Counted from the stretch's first letter, positions 12,243-24,166 are shown. The stretch: DNA of 64,000 bases from Scalesia atractyloides (GCA_947069175.1 CAMTDV010000019.1:71919358-71983357), one strand, 5' to 3'. Notes: generated from the letters alone by a model not told the origin. Program-made: numbers and translations.

Positions 12243-12292
12243 CTCTCTAATTCCCGGATAGAGGAAAGGTTTGGCTACATCCCACCCTCTCC
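12243..12292 (+). repeat. Fragment with SINE 3'-end-like wording
   Basis: The words 'aaaggtttggctacatccc' and 'accctctccagac' match a pattern common at the 3' end of plant tRNA-derived SINEs. There is no A/B-box head and no TSD, so it is only a fragment. Confidence 0.35.
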
Positions 12293-12450
12293 AGACTTTA
12301 TCAATAGCTTGCCATACGTGTGCATGTTGTTATGTTGTTAAAAGCATGCTTTTGAATTTTCAGAAAATTTTTAATCCACTAAAGCGGTTTTTGGGTTACA
12401 AATACTCGGATCATTTATCATTATTCAGACAAGAAAAGGATATATTTACT

Positions 12451-14942
12451 GGGTCAGGATACAATAGGAAGTTTCTTTGGCTAGGAAGGCTAGGAAGTAA
12501 TCTTGACCATCAATTGATTTAATTAAGGGCTAAGATTAAATGAGTGAAATTGAAGAGAAGAAAAGAGGCACGTGGGTTTGTGTAAGGGTCTTCTAGTCAA
12601 TCCAGGACAATAGTTTTTCTCTCCTCCAATTTCCCCCCATTTTTTAAACGTTGATAACTTTTTCATACGACATTATTTTTTATAAAAATTGCACCAAAAA
12701 ACGAGCGTTTTTTATCTTTAAAACAAGTATGCTATTGCTATATTTCTAAAAAATAATTTCGGAAACTTAGTTGCGTAAAACGCAATGAAAAAAAGCTGAA
12801 CCTGAACCAACAGTACACAAACAAAACGCAACCATAGCGAAGCAGATCTGCAGTTAAAAAACGCAACAGCAGCAAAGCAGATCTGCAGTCTGCAGAACGC
12901 AACGCTGACCTGCAGTTGTAAAACGCAAATGCAGTCAGCAGTGAATCTGACCTGCAGCAGACAATAAAAAAGCGTAGTATTTTCTTTTATGTAAAATGCA
13001 ACAGCAGAAAAAAAACGTAGTGAACTGTAAAACCAGCAACACTCGAGCCCTGGTTTTCGGAACGGCATTCGTGTCCGCAGGACGCGCGGGTGCACACGAG
13101 TTCGACTAAATTCCGGTTCCAATTTGCACCCCTCCTGCGCACCCGCGTGTAGGACTTATGGTAAAACATGCCATAAAGTTATGTTGGTTAGGCAAAGGTT
13201 TCACCTTATAAATAACCTTATACTTTGTCTCAACACTAATGTGGGACAAGTGGTTTACCATTTTGGAACATCTATTTAAACACACTTAATTTTCAACATT
13301 ATTATCATTTCATTTCAAGTTCAAAAAAGCATCATAAAACACAATGGACTAAAAAAATAAATTGTTTTTTTTTTCTTTATAAAAAGCAATGAATTAAAAC
13401 ACAATACAAAGTTTATTTCTAAAACGCAATTAACTAAAATATAAAAGAAAATGTACTTTCTAAAACGCAAATCACAAAAGAAAAGTATCTTTTGTAAAAC
13501 GCAATGGACAAAAAACTGTGTTTTTTCATTATTTTGTAAAACGCAATGAACAAAAAACACCCAAAAACTTTTACGTTATTTTTCAGTAATGTAAAACTTA
13601 AGAAATTTAATTGTAGTGCATATATGTGCTTTCAAATGATTATTAATCACAAACTTTTCAGAGCATAAAGAATATGCTTTTTTGATATTTCGATTAGCAT
13701 ATTTAGTGCATCCTCATGTTACTGACTTCAAACTGTATCTAGGAGACAAGGATTTCAACTGCAATTGACTTCAAAGTGTATCATTATCCATAATGAACAA
13801 ATCTTAATCCATCAACAAGAAGTCTGTTCCTATCATGGTATTGCTAATTAACATCAGTTTGTTTGCATTCTACAATCATCAACTAATACGATCATGAAAC
13901 AATGGGATTAAGTCCTTAGCGACAAACATAAAACTGTTTCATATGATCATCAATTTGTGTTTTTTCATTCTTTTGTAAAACGCAATAGATAAAAAACAGT
14001 TTTTTTCATTATTTTGTAAAACGCAATGGACAAAAATCACCTAAAAAGTGTGTTTTTTTATTCTTTTGTAAAACGCAATAGATAAAAACCTGTGTTTTTT
14101 AATTATTTTGTAAAACGCAATGGACAAAAAACACCCAAAAAGTGTGTTTTTCATTCTTTTGTAAAACACAATAGATAAAAACAGTTTTTTTTCATTATTT
14201 TGTAAAACGCAATGGACAAAAAAACACCTAAAAAAGTGTGTTTTTCATTCTTTTGTAAAACGCAATAGATAAAAGCCTGTGTTTTTTTATTATTTTTTAA
14301 AACGCAATGGACAAAAAACACTCAAAAATTGTGTTTTCATTCTTTTGTAAAACACAATTTTAAATGATAGTCTAAACTGAAAGGTATTTTGCAATTTTTC
14401 TTTGAGACATTTTGTCAAACACCTGGTGTGCAACTTTTTTTAATGATTTCTCAATGAAATTGGAACTAATGATGTTGCCCAAACGCATGAATACATCAAG
14501 AGAAAGAGTAGAATTAGAGATATCTTCACTTTGAATTCAAAAATGTTTGAGAAATTTGAGAAGAGGAGTACCTGTTTTAACAGAAATCTTATGTTCCATC
14601 GCATCATGTTAAATTGAAAAAAACGAGAAATTATAGAAACATAAACTGGGTTTCTTCAAAGAAATCGAAGAACATGTTGATTGAGTGTTCGAACCATTCA
14701 TTGATGAAGAAAAATTGTATCGTGATGTATAATTCTAGAGAGAGAAAAGGAATGAAATGTTGAAGATGGTGAGTTTTGAACATCTGGGTTTTGAAGATAC
14801 AGAGAAGGGAAATAGAAATAATAGATAAAAGAAGAGTGACTAAAATACCCTTCCCACTTGTAATTCTACTTTTCCAGATGGACGGCTAAGATTACATCAT
14901 ATCCTTCCTACCTAAAACATACTTCCTATTTGATCCTCTCCC
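12451..14942. mobile_element. Mutator-like element, copy 3 (degenerate-repeat family)
   Basis: The left end GGGTCAGGATACAATAGGAAG is inverted relative to the right end (complement of 'acttcctatttgatcctctcc'). The interior parallels copy 1: the left flank of 12560-12740, a long run of 'aaaacgcaatggacaaaaaac' and 't(g)tgttttttcattcttttg' units (13320-14350), and the shared open-frame region at 14400-14800. Part of the interior (13560-13960) is not repetitive and is absent from copy 1. I found no convincing TSD. Its right end lies 68 bp from the stop codon of the bZIP gene. Confidence 0.65.
13965..14355. repeat. Tandem repeats, ~60-65-bp half-units, inside Mutator-like copy 3
   Basis: Alternating units read 'cattcttttgtaaaacgcaat(a/g)ga(t/c)aaaaac' and 'cattattttgtaaaacgcaatggacaaaaaacac', about six times. 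Shorter and more degenerate versions are at 4600-5480 and 6830-7230. The short open frames predicted across these tracts (for example 5178-5567, 13321-13560) are products of the repeat. Confidence 0.75.
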
Positions 14943-15010
14943 AACTTGCATTATTACTATTAATTTAGACCATTTTACATTTAAATTATATAGGCAACAT
15001 GCAATTCAAC

Positions 15011-15505
15011 TCAACTCAACTCAACGAAGCATTGCATATCCATTGAGGTGTTCGCAAGCAGAATTTCATCTAGCCTATGTATGATATCGGTCGCCTCTTC
15101 CTTTAACCGTGTGTTTTCATCAACTACCCTATCATGGCTCTCGACTAAGTGGTTCAACTGCTCCATGAGAGTCTGGTTATCACTTCTAAGACTAACCAGT
15201 TGGGACATAAGCTCTTCAACTAGCTTTTGTTTCCTTATTCTTGATCTCCGAGCAGACTCTCTATTCGATACCATTCTTCTTTGTTTACGATCACAAATGA
15301 TGTTGGTTTGTTGCCTGTCGACTTCATCTAAAGTCGAGTTGTTGCTATGCGATGAAGGGTTTGAAGAGAAGTACTGAGGTATGTTGGTTAAGAAATTAGT
15401 CATATGGAGCACAGATATGGGATCTTGGATGTAGAAGTCGTCGGAGAAAAGCAATGAGCTCTCTTCAGGAGTAGAGTATCCAACTTGTGATCTTTGTGGA
15501 GTCAT
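15011..15505 (-). CDS. Group S bZIP transcription factor, complete single exon
   Basis: This 164-residue nuclear DNA-binding protein is intact from ATG (15505) to TGA. The basic region covers about residues 72-95, with the invariant N81-x7-R89 pair in NRESARRSRIRKQ. The zipper has heptad positions L99, L106, L113, L120, V127 and L134. The Ser/Asn-rich N-terminal third has no recognised domain. Length, absence of introns and the basic region match plant group S bZIPs, and within them the Arabidopsis bZIP42/43/48-like branch more than the S1 (bZIP11-type) branch. That sub-group call is from memory of family features. Known members bind ACGT-core elements as homo- or heterodimers. A TATA box lies about 65 bp upstream and the short leader has no evident regulatory upstream frame. 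The gene is squeezed between a Mutator-like element (ends 14942) and a MITE (15712-16050). Confidence 0.93.
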   Translation of the reverse strand: MTPQRSQVGYSTPEESSLLFSDDFYIQDPISVLHMTNFLTNIPQYFSSNPSSHSNNSTLDEVDRQQTNIICDRKQRRMVSNRESARRSRIRKQKLVEELMSQLVSLRSDNQTLMEQLNHLVESHDRVVDENTRLKEEATDIIHRLDEILLANTSMDMQCFVELS

Positions 15506-15568
15506 GATTGTGATCTTTGTAGATGATCAAGGCTGAGAAGGTAAGAGAACAATGAGCTAGTTATGTAG

Positions 15569-15575
15569 TTTTATA
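15569..15575 (-). promoter_or_regulatory. TATA box of the bZIP gene
   Basis: TATAAAA on the minus strand, about 65 nt upstream of the start codon. This implies a leader of roughly 30-35 nt. Confidence 0.65.
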
Positions 15576-15711
15576 GTGAACACATATTGCCTTTGACAAT
15601 TAATTACAACCGCTAGTTATTAGTCATATATAAAGTGGGGGCTTTATTGTCGATTCAATGGGATATTAACCCTCCAATGGGCTAACTGGCTAACTATATA
15701 TATTTTCATAA

Positions 15712-16050
15712 GGCTATCCGTAGTCGTAAAGCCCCTTTGTGGGCGTTATGCGACACGTGTCGTGCCACGTCACATAGGGGCTTTATAGGGCGTTATATCA
15801 ATAGAGCCTGTAGTCATAACGCCCCTACCTCATCATTACCCAACTAATTAATTAACCCTTAATTATACATATATATGTACGTATATATGTGTGTGTGAGT
15901 GGAGGGAAAACATCAAAAATCCAAAACGCCGCTATGCTGAAGGCGTCTCTAAAAAAATTTAATCCCATAACGCCCCGTAGTGGTGTTGGGGGCGCTATAG
16001 GGAGCTTTCGTGCCTTTCCCCCCTTGCAAAACGGCCCAGTACACAGTGCC
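15712..16050. mobile_element. Harbinger-type MITE upstream of the bZIP gene
   Basis: The 339-bp segment lies between TAA repeats (15709-15711 and 16051-16053). It has weakly inverted ends (GGCTATCCGTAGTCG / complement of 'tactgggccg...cactgcc' wording) and an interior rich in 'acgcccc' words. It is a diverged relative of the elements at 337 and 51802. The left end is about 205 bp upstream of the bZIP start codon. Confidence 0.6.
15754..15772. promoter_or_regulatory. G-box and ACGT element carried by the MITE
   Basis: A perfect G-box CACGTG (15754-15759) is followed within 6 bp by CCACGTCA (15765-15772), about 250 bp upstream of the bZIP start codon. Both have the ACGT core bound by plant bZIPs. 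Function here is inference. Confidence 0.5.
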
Positions 16051-16053
16051 TAA

Positions 16054-16614
16054 GGGAGAACTTTGCCTACATTGGTCAACGTGCGAGACACTTTGGATTC
16101 TTTCTAATTAGCAAATGTTAGACAACTTAATTATAATAGAAATTGACTTTTACAGCGCACATGACAATTTTTTTTTATAGAACCTGACTGTTCTTTTTTT
16201 TTTTTAACGCCAACGAATCCTCTAAATTAGCTACTGACGAAATTCATTACATTGGGATACACTTGCCTCTGAACCAGGAAAAACCCTCACCTAATTTTTT
16301 AACGGCCAACGAATCCTTCAAATTGACTATTGGCGAAATTCACCAATCCTTCTTTTTTTTTATGGAAATCTAAAGAAAAATTAAAAAGCATTTAAATAAA
16401 TGTTTCATATATTTAAACAAAACACTCATACAATTAAAATATTATACTTCTCTTGACCAATGTTTTTTACACTTATGTCATCTGAAGCATACAAATAATT
16501 TTTTTAATTTTTTTCACAAAATAATATTACTATCAACCTCTCCATATATTGATTACATGCTCTTTAAAAAAATGTACGAGTTCTCACAACTTACCCGAGT
16601 TCTCATTATATCCA

Positions 16615-16615
<1 letters not shown>
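16054..16615. other. Intergenic sequence, no gene seen
   Basis: AT-rich. A direct repeat of 'aacg(c/g)ccaacgaatcct(c/t)(t/c)aaatt' occurs at 16206 and 16301, each followed by 'gactattggcgaaattca'-type sequence. It is an unclassified repeat pair. Confidence 0.4.
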
Positions 16616-16618
<3 letters not shown>

Positions 16619-16651
<33 letters not shown>

Positions 16652-16932
16652 TAGGATCATGTGAGAAGCACTAAGCTAATTGAGAAACTTGAGAAGAAAT
16701 CTGGACCACACATTTTCCTAAAGCTTTTCGTAATATACATATATGTGTAGCTTAAAATTGACTATATACATCTGTGTATAATTTAATATACATATATGTA
16801 TATAGTCAATTTCAAACTATACATATGTGTATATTACGAAAAATTTAGAAAAATGTGTGGTCTAGAATCTTTATCAAGTTTCTCAAATAGGGTGGACTTC
16901 TCTTAGGATCTCTACCCTATATATATATAAGA
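16619..16932. mobile_element. Palindromic element bounded by (TA)n tracts
   Basis: Between a (TA)n tract at 16619-16648 and one at 16918-16929 the sequence folds back on itself. 'aggatcatgtgagaag...gagaaacttgagaag...accacacattttcc' on the left is answered by the complement of 'gaaaaatgtgtggtctagaa...gtttctcaaat...cttctcttaggatct' on the right. The centre is a run of alternating 'acatatatgtgtat'. There is no coding capacity. Ends flush with (TA)n recall the rice Micron pattern of insertion into TA microsatellites. Confidence 0.65.
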
Positions 16933-17701
16933 TGCTCAAAGTTGTGTGTTCGAAATGTAAAAAGCTATGAAAATGAAAAAGATTATTGTCCGATATTGGA
17001 GGAGGGTACAACTTTGGGCGGGGTATACAAGTGGAAGCATAGGATATTGTTTCCCATATAGAAACCGTAACGGTGGCAACCACCTTCACACACTTGGGTG
17101 ATGGACAAGGTGACTCTTTAAAGGCGTGCACATGCGAGTTGCTTCTAAGCAGTAGGATGTCCTACTTCTCGTTCCCACTAATGGTACGAGTTAAAACCAA
17201 GTATAGGAAGTTCCTACCCCTCAATTCCTTTAGTGTCGCGTGTTGCTAAAAAGTAGTAGGAAGTTTCTAACGCTCGGTTCCTACAAAGGTGCAGTAGCAT
17301 GACTCGGTGTCTCTTGGTTCCAACTACTTAGTTATTGTGAAGTTGCAATTGTTGCTCGGTTAATGCTAAGCGATTATGAACTAATGTCGAGAATGAATAT
17401 AGCATTTTTGGTTGAACTCATAAACTCATATTAATGAATTTGATATTTTATCACAAAATCAAATATGGATGCTGGTTTCCTTTTGTGATAATACTTGTTG
17501 AATATATAGTTAACCAATAATACCACTAAAATTCACCACTAAAGACACCGTTTTGAGTCTTTTTCTTTTTTGTGTTAGTAAAATTCTATTTTTTGTTTAT
17601 TACGTAGTTCGTTACTGTGTACTGTATTATGCTACATTAATTTCCTACTGATAGAACGTTTATGTTTGTTTTATTATAAATGAAAAAGACACATCTTTCT
17701 T
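16933..17701. other. Intergenic sequence, no gene recognised
   Basis: A minus-strand frame (16883-17131) starts in the (TA)n element and has no recognisable motif. From 17150 to 17300 there are several loosely repeated 'aggaagttcctac' words. No TE ends were recognised. Confidence 0.35.
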
Positions 17702-17709
17702 ACAAATAT

Positions 17710-18169
17710 CAAGGGTGGAGAACTCGTGAGTCGCTAGTCGGCCGGTGAAGTGGGGACTAGCGACTACTCGTGATTACTCGAGATTAATCAGGATTAATCG
17801 GATCAGGTTTTTTATATGCAATTTTCAGTTTTATGTATAAATATATACATTTTTATAGGTAAATATTTTAAGTAGCTAGGTTTTAAATCTTACTCAAGTC
17901 ATTTATTTAAGTATAAATGATTAATTGTTGGAATTCATATGATTTGGTTGGAAAGTGACTGGAATTTAGAGGTTTTGGCCGGAATATACATGTTTTTTTG
18001 CTGAAATCTGGTTGGAATTGTCGATTTTTGGTTGGCCTAGTAGAACCTAGTCGTGCCTAGTCGGACCTAGTCGGTTAATGGACCGATTTAAGAAAAATTA
18101 CTTAGTAACTGGACGATTAGCGATTAATCGCACACTAATCGTCGCCTAGTCGCGATTTTTACAACACTG
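17710..18169. mobile_element. Non-autonomous hAT element with 8-bp TSD
   Basis: The 460-bp element is bounded by a perfect 8-bp repeat ACAAATAT (17702-17709 and 18170-18177). The ends begin CAAGGGTGGAGAACTCG and, on the complement, CAGTGTTGTAAAAATCGCG. Both subterminal zones are full of 'gactagtcg/cctagtcg' and 'gattaatcg' words, a typical hAT subterminal repeat pattern. There is no transposase. Confidence 0.82.
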
Positions 18170-18729
18170 ACAAATATAACTATCATGGTCTAAGTCTCAC
18201 CATGCCAATAAGCGACCTCAAATCAAACACAAATAGCCAAATCGACCCAATGTGAAACCCCAAGTTGAAATTAGGTAGTTTAACTTCAAACCACATCACC
18301 CCATATGTGTTTCTACACAAATTTAAACAAAACACACACACATATATTAATCCTTATCCCTAGCTATCTAATAGAATATTATTTGTAAATTATTGATTTT
18401 TTTTTTATCATAATTAGAAGATATGAGTTGACTGGCTTGTTGTGTAATTATCCTCAATTTAGTATATGCATTTAGATAATACTACATAATAAATTACTAA
18501 GGTTTTGTTATCCTATATGGTACTAGGGCTTAGAATTATTTTCTGCTCTTCTTCTCTCATTTCCAATTTCTCTGTTAGTATCTTGGATTTTGGTTGGTTG
18601 TCAGACTTGTTCCCTTGTCCTTCCTGAGTCACAATTTTCTTTTTATTATCCCTTATGTCTTTGGACGCATTAGACACACATATTGTTGGGCTTGTAAGTC
18701 TTGTAGGTCCTACTTTGGCTTATCTTGGG

Positions 18730-19355
18730 TAGGGCTGTTTAAAAAGCCCATAGCTTAAGGCTCGTTTGAAGTTCGCTTGAAAAAATTCGAAAAAAGCTTG
18801 GCTCGAAGTCAGCTCGGTTTTAAACGAGCTGGTTCGGGCTCGGCTCGGTTTTAAACGAGCTGGTTCGGGCTCGGCTCGGTTTGTAAACGAGCCGAGCCCG
18901 AGTCAAGGTAGGTTCGGTTCGTGGCTCGTTCATTAGTAGGTCAGTTGGCTCGCTCGTTTGGCGCGTTTAAATTAAACCCCAAATTATGTGTGTGAGTATG
19001 TGTTTATATACATATATTCTAATATATCTGAGCAATGTTGTTTAATTAGTAATATGGTTACTTTTTTGTTGAAAGAAATAGATTCTTAAGCTATAGTTTT
19101 AATTATTAATATTGATTTAAAAGATATAGATTAAGGTAAGTAACAATAAATCTTTTCTTTTTCGTTTTATTGTTTGCCCAAAATTACAATTCCGTTTAAA
19201 AAATCCGTGGCTCGAGGCTCGCTCGAAGTTTGCTCGAAAAGCTCAGCTCGAAGTCAGCTTGATTTTAAATGAGCCGGCTCGGCTTGATTCGATTTTTAAA
19301 TGAGCCGAGCCCGAGCCACCCTGGTTTGGTTCGGTTCGGCTTGTTTACAGCCCTA
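18730..19355. mobile_element. Non-autonomous hAT element (TAGGGCTGT ends)
   Basis: The ends are TAGGGCTGTTTAAA and the complement of 'ttgtttacagcccta'. They lie between 8-bp repeats with one mismatch (ATCTTGGG 18722-18729; ATCTTAGG 19356-19363). Subterminal zones at both sides are dense in 'ggctcggctcg', 'aacgagcc' and 'gagcccgagcc' words. An exact 31-bp tandem duplication lies at about 18816-18877. There is no coding sequence. Confidence 0.85.
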
Positions 19356-19363
19356 ATCTTAGG

Positions 19364-20215
19364 AAGTGAGTTTGCTAAACCCTAATTAATCTCTGTATAT
19401 GATTTATGTACTTGTATTTAAAATTAACAACTCAATAAAGAATATCCTTGTTACCACTCATAGACATAGGTTAGTTTAGACAAAACCACGTAAATCTTAT
19501 TGTTTATTATTTTGCTTTTGTATTTGTGTTCGTGTGTGCTAGATCCTAACATATATTAGGTGGGTTTATATGCTTTTCTCCTTCCATCACAATCATAACA
19601 CCTATTGTTGTAGCCATGTTTGCATGTCTCTTAAAACCAGGTACAAATTGGGTGTGCAAGTGTGTTCTTAGTCACAACCCCATATTGAGACTTCCACAAT
19701 CGGATTGTATGAATTTCACAACTAGTCAGTTCTAACTAACAATGGGTTAGTAATTTATCGACAAAATTATGTCCTTAAGTCCTACAATAATTTAAATATG
19801 GTGATGACATGTGTACTCAGACCCTACATCTTAAAATAACCAAGAAGCTAGAAGCTTAGAAGCCATAAACACTAGTTTCTCAGCTTATAGCATATTTATA
19901 GCAACTGCTATCACAAAAGTCAAAGGCTACAACATAGATACCAAATCCATAAAGTTCACGTGGGAACTCACACGCCTCCCTCGCTAGATACAAACTTGTT
20001 ATTTTCACTAAAAGGACAAGGTCACCTACACATTGTTCATGAATCGTGAAATTAAATCGGAACCACTTTAATTTTGTTAGAAAAATAAAAATAATCTTTT
20101 GTTACGATTTGTCCATTAGAAAGTTTACAAAATCCGTTGGTATGTTCCCATGGTACAAATTTTTACTAAGTTTTCACCGACTATTTCTTTCGTTAGAAAT
20201 GAGATTAGGCTGAAA
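19364..20215. other. Intergenic sequence, no gene seen
   Basis: No open frame, RNA gene or repeat boundary was recognised. Confidence 0.4.
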
Positions 20216-20480
20216 GGTGTGGGGACATGCGTTGGGTTATGAATCATCACGTAAGACTATTAACAGATTGCTACACCACCCCCTTGCCTCATCCAATAGT
20301 TCACATGGGTTAAACCATGGCAACCATGGACCTCTTTTCCTTTTTCAATTTCTTTTCCTTTTCACAAAAATAAATTAAAATAAGATTGGTTTGGATCCTG
20401 ACCACACCCTTAGGATAGTGGTTCTGGATGATAGATTAAAAGTGGGTGACATGACGCTGATGTGGAGGGTCATGCTAATC
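20216..20480. repeat. Diverged MITE-like repeat, relative at 62300-62575
   Basis: The right end 'gggtgacatgacgctgatgtggagggtcatg' region (in pieces about 20445-20475) matches 62528-62560 with few differences. The interiors also share 'taccacaccc.taggatagtg.tt..gatggt.gatta'. The left ends share only 'atcacgta'-type words. It is probably an old MITE. Boundaries are uncertain. Confidence 0.4.
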
Positions 20481-20555
20481 ATATTAAAATAATTAGATTC
20501 TTTGTAACCAAAAAATGATGCCGTTTTCAACACTCTTTTGTATACTCTCATACTA

Positions 20556-20812
20556 CTCCCTCCGTCCCATTAAATGTGTCTTATTTTGAATTTTCAAAGT
20601 CTTTATTTATAAACTTTGACTTTAGTTATATATTTTTTTGTGTTATATAAAACTTGAAGAAAATTAACCCGATAAAAACACTTGTAAAACACACTCAAAT
20701 CATATAACTTCCATCAAGTATTATCTAACGCAAACAAAATTATTTAAGGTTAAAGTTTATAAATAAAGACTTTAAAAATTCAAAATATGACACTTTAATT
20801 AGGACGGGGGAG
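20556..20812. mobile_element. Stowaway MITE (Tc1/mariner)
   Basis: The ends are CTCCCTCCGTCCCATTAAAT and the complement of 'taattaggacgggggag', the diagnostic Stowaway terminus. TA dinucleotides flank it at 20554-20555 and 20813-20814. The 257-bp interior is a long AT-rich imperfect hairpin. Confidence 0.95.
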
Positions 20813-21360
20813 TATTATTTATCCTTTATTGCGTTATCATACAACTATTACAATAATTTCTATCATGGGTAAGGTCATTTTTATCTAAAGTTCAACACAT
20901 ATAAAAGTAACATCTAATAATTAAAGTATTATATGATGAACATGAGTAAAACCTTCAACAAATGAGAAAGATTATGTAAATCTTTCTACTTAATTAGAGC
21001 CACAAGCTAAGACTTATAAATCAAAACAACCAATGGTAAAGTGACATTACCAATGTAAAAGTCTTGGGACAGTGGAAGTGCTCAATTAAATATTAATTGT
21101 TCTTTTAACCTAATTCCAAATTGGATTAAATATATTACCTGAAAGTTGTCAACTTCAAGCTTTTTTAATCCCACTATTGGCTTGTGTCAAATACGGCACT
21201 TGGAACCAACTAAAGTATATTTTGTGAGCCACTAGGTTTATTTTGAGTTACTATCTCTATCAAAGAATAAGATCATTTGTTGTTTGTGGATAAAATTATG
21301 TGGCTATTAGAAAAGGATTATTCCACTCAATATAGGAGTTGGCCATCACCTTTTGTAGTA

Positions 21361-21641
21361 GGTTATAGATTTTAATTATCCTAAGTTTCACTTGTTGGCC
21401 GATAATAATCTCAACTCTAAAAATTCATTCCAGTGATTTCAACTTTTAAGAATTTGGTCTCAATCAATCCTTTTTCAAACTGCAGGTGCACATGAATCTA
21501 TTGAGGAAGCCAAATTCTTATATGTTATAAAAGGATCAACTAGCGCCAAATTCTTAGTTGGGATCGTTAGAGGAGATTAGTAAAGTTAGGATTATTATCG
21601 GCTAACATGTGAAACTTAAGATTATCAAAATCCAATAACCC
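21361..21641. mobile_element. Mutator-type MITE with perfect 9-bp TSD
   Basis: The perfect direct repeat TTTGTAGTA flanks it (21352-21360; 21642-21650). The terminal inverted repeats are about 50 bp: GGTTATAGATTTTAATTATCC with 'taagtttca...gataataatc' on the left against the complement of the right end. The interior is non-coding. Confidence 0.85.
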
Positions 21642-22009
21642 TTTGTAGTATAAGAAAACTTGTAAATCGATTATGAGGAGCCCAAAAAATAAATCTTAGT
21701 TGATTGAATTTGTATTTCTATTATTATTGACGTGTTTTTATTTGTTTTAATTAATATCAAGGTAAATAAGACTTGAATCAGAGTGATTTGAATTGTTATA
21801 CGTTCTGAATTGAGCTTGTATATCGTCTATATATCATAAATATTTTATATCATACGATGCAAGAGTTATAACTATATTCTGCCACTTTACATGATTAGTA
21901 GATTCAGTAATTTTTATTGTAGAATTTAACATAAGTAAGGGAACACATCTTTTCTTGATGATCGATAAAACTAGAAAATGAATTAAAGTAAATATATTTT
22001 CCAAAGGAA

Positions 22010-22277
22010 TAATGAATTTTATTAATCCCAACTATTAGTTGTTGGTCGACAACTGTTTCAACTTAAAAAATAATCAGTGGTGGTCCACCTTTTCACATAT
22101 TGTAAATCAATGGACCTTTGCTAATAGAAAACGAAAATGAGAAAAAAAATTAAAATTCTTTTAGTAAGGGTTCGTTCATTTACAATATGTGAAAGGTGAG
22201 ACCACCACCGGTTATTTTTAAAGTTAAGACTGTTACCGACTAACGCTAATAGTTGGGATTATTAAAATCCATTATTT
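22010..22277. mobile_element. Fold-back MITE related to the element at 21361
   Basis: Arms of about 95 bp are inverted: 'attaatcccaactattag...aataatcagtggtggtc...ttcacatattgtaaat' at 22020-22113 against 22178-22268. The outer arms share the 'GATTTTAATAATCC' core of the element at 21361. No clear TSD was found, so the outer boundary may be off by about 10 bp. Confidence 0.7.
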
Positions 22278-23765
22278 TTTTTAAATGGTTGGTAGATTAG
22301 AAATAGAAAGTCTTTTCATCTATATATTAAATGCAACCCTTATTGTCACCGTCTAAGGTTGGATCTTCTAGATATTTTTTTTTTTCAAATCAAGGTTCCA
22401 TGGATTTTCATTTAAAAACTTGAAAATTACATCGAAATATAAGGTAAACGGGTAACAGGTTACATCGCTATCTATTTTTTGGATAACAAAAACTAAGTAT
22501 TTTAAAAAACTATATCCGTAGATAGGATAATGTTTGAGTTGTTTTGTTTAGGATGCCGTTCTTAGTGTTTGGTGTTGTTTTAAGATTGGGTTTCTAAGTT
22601 AAATGGTACTCATTGTTTTCGTTTTGACGTTTGTCCTGTTTTTCTTTGTGCATTGTAACGTCTTGCTTTTCGTTACCTTTTGATGAGTTTTTCATGATTA
22701 ATTAAAAAATATCAAGCTTATCATCATTTCTATTTTATTTGAAGAAAAGATAAAGTTATTATGAACCCAAATAATGCTTAATATTATATGTTTTGACATT
22801 TCTTTCTCCATATATTTAGAAATGTAGTAAAGTAGTGGGATTCTCCCATCCTATACGATGATAACTAGGTTGATCGGTTTAGTTCGTTATAATACTGACA
22901 CTCGTTATTGCAACTAAAAAAGAAAACCCAAAAAGTAAAGTCATGTATGCCCAAAATGATATCTACATGTATTTTACATCGATTGTAGACCATAAACACA
23001 TATACTAGTTCCAGTTATGATAATACCGCTAACGATATTGTTCCGTTGGAATTAGTTCGGTTCGTCGTGTTATAGGCACTCATATAGCCTAAGCTACCCA
23101 AAAGTACTATATTATGAATAATCCTTTTCTAACAAAATTTTAATGGAATGCCGAGGAAAAAAATTAAACACGGTTGAGTTTGTTTTTTTAAGTTAACAAA
23201 TGCAAATTATATTTTTAACGCAAATCAAATAAGTTAAAACCATATATTATAAATACTACAAGGGTGAAATTAAAAATTAAAACACAATGAATTTAAAACA
23301 TATATTATTAATTGTATAAGGGGTAAATTAAATTAAATTTAAAATAAAAAGAAACTTAAAATAAAACAACCAATAAAAGAACTTAAAATGAAACAGCCCA
23401 TCATAGTGATCTACAGTGAACAAAGTTTGCAAATCTAATAGATATAATATAATTCGATGCATATATGTCCTTAACATAGATACATTTTTTCCAATCATAT
23501 TAACATCCCCTAATACAAGAATATTAAGATTACATATAATCTCTACCTAATGAAAAAGTAATTGGTATATAATGTGTCATAATCATATAAGTTTAAGTTT
23601 TATTTTTCAACTTCCCTATTTTTATTTTACTATTTCATATTCTATTTCGTAACTAAACTGCTAAATAAAAAGCCAATAGTAATAAAATTAATATATTAAA
23701 TCATCTAAACTATAATCATTATTAACTATTTAATATTTTATTTGTTCAACTTATGTCTTAACCTG
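22278..23765. other. AT-rich intergenic sequence, no gene seen
   Basis: No coding, RNA or TE boundary was recognised. Confidence 0.4.
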
Positions 23766-23865
23766 GATAGATGATATTTCACGAAGTATAATCACAATAT
23801 CATCATGTGAGATGGTGTAATAGAGGATATTTCACGAAGTATAATCACAATATTTCCTGAGATAA
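23766..23865. repeat. Short direct repeat
   Basis: 'gatatttcacgaagtataat' followed by 'cacaatat' occurs at about 23773 and again about 60 bp later. Confidence 0.6.
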
Positions 23866-24034
23866 TTTGGGAAGCCTATAAACCAAGAAAATATCACGTC
23901 TCAATATTCCAACATGCTGTGGAAAATGTGGTTTTATTAAAAAAAAAGTCACAATCACACTACGTACTAAATAGCTAAAAGATATTGGAAATTCCTACGA
24001 AACCCCAATATGGGACCAATATTTAATGGATAAA

Positions 24035-24166
24035 AGTTTCCTATCAAGATGGTGGTCCATTGGTATAATTTTTCTTTTTCACAAAAATAATGTGAGTTTA
24101 AGTTTCCTATCAAGATGGTGATCCATTGGTATAATTTTTCTTTTTCACAAAAATAATGTGAGTTTA
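24035..24166. repeat. 66-bp tandem duplication, two copies
   Basis: The unit starting 'agtttcctatcaagatggtg' at 24035 repeats at 24101 with one visible substitution. Confidence 0.9.
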
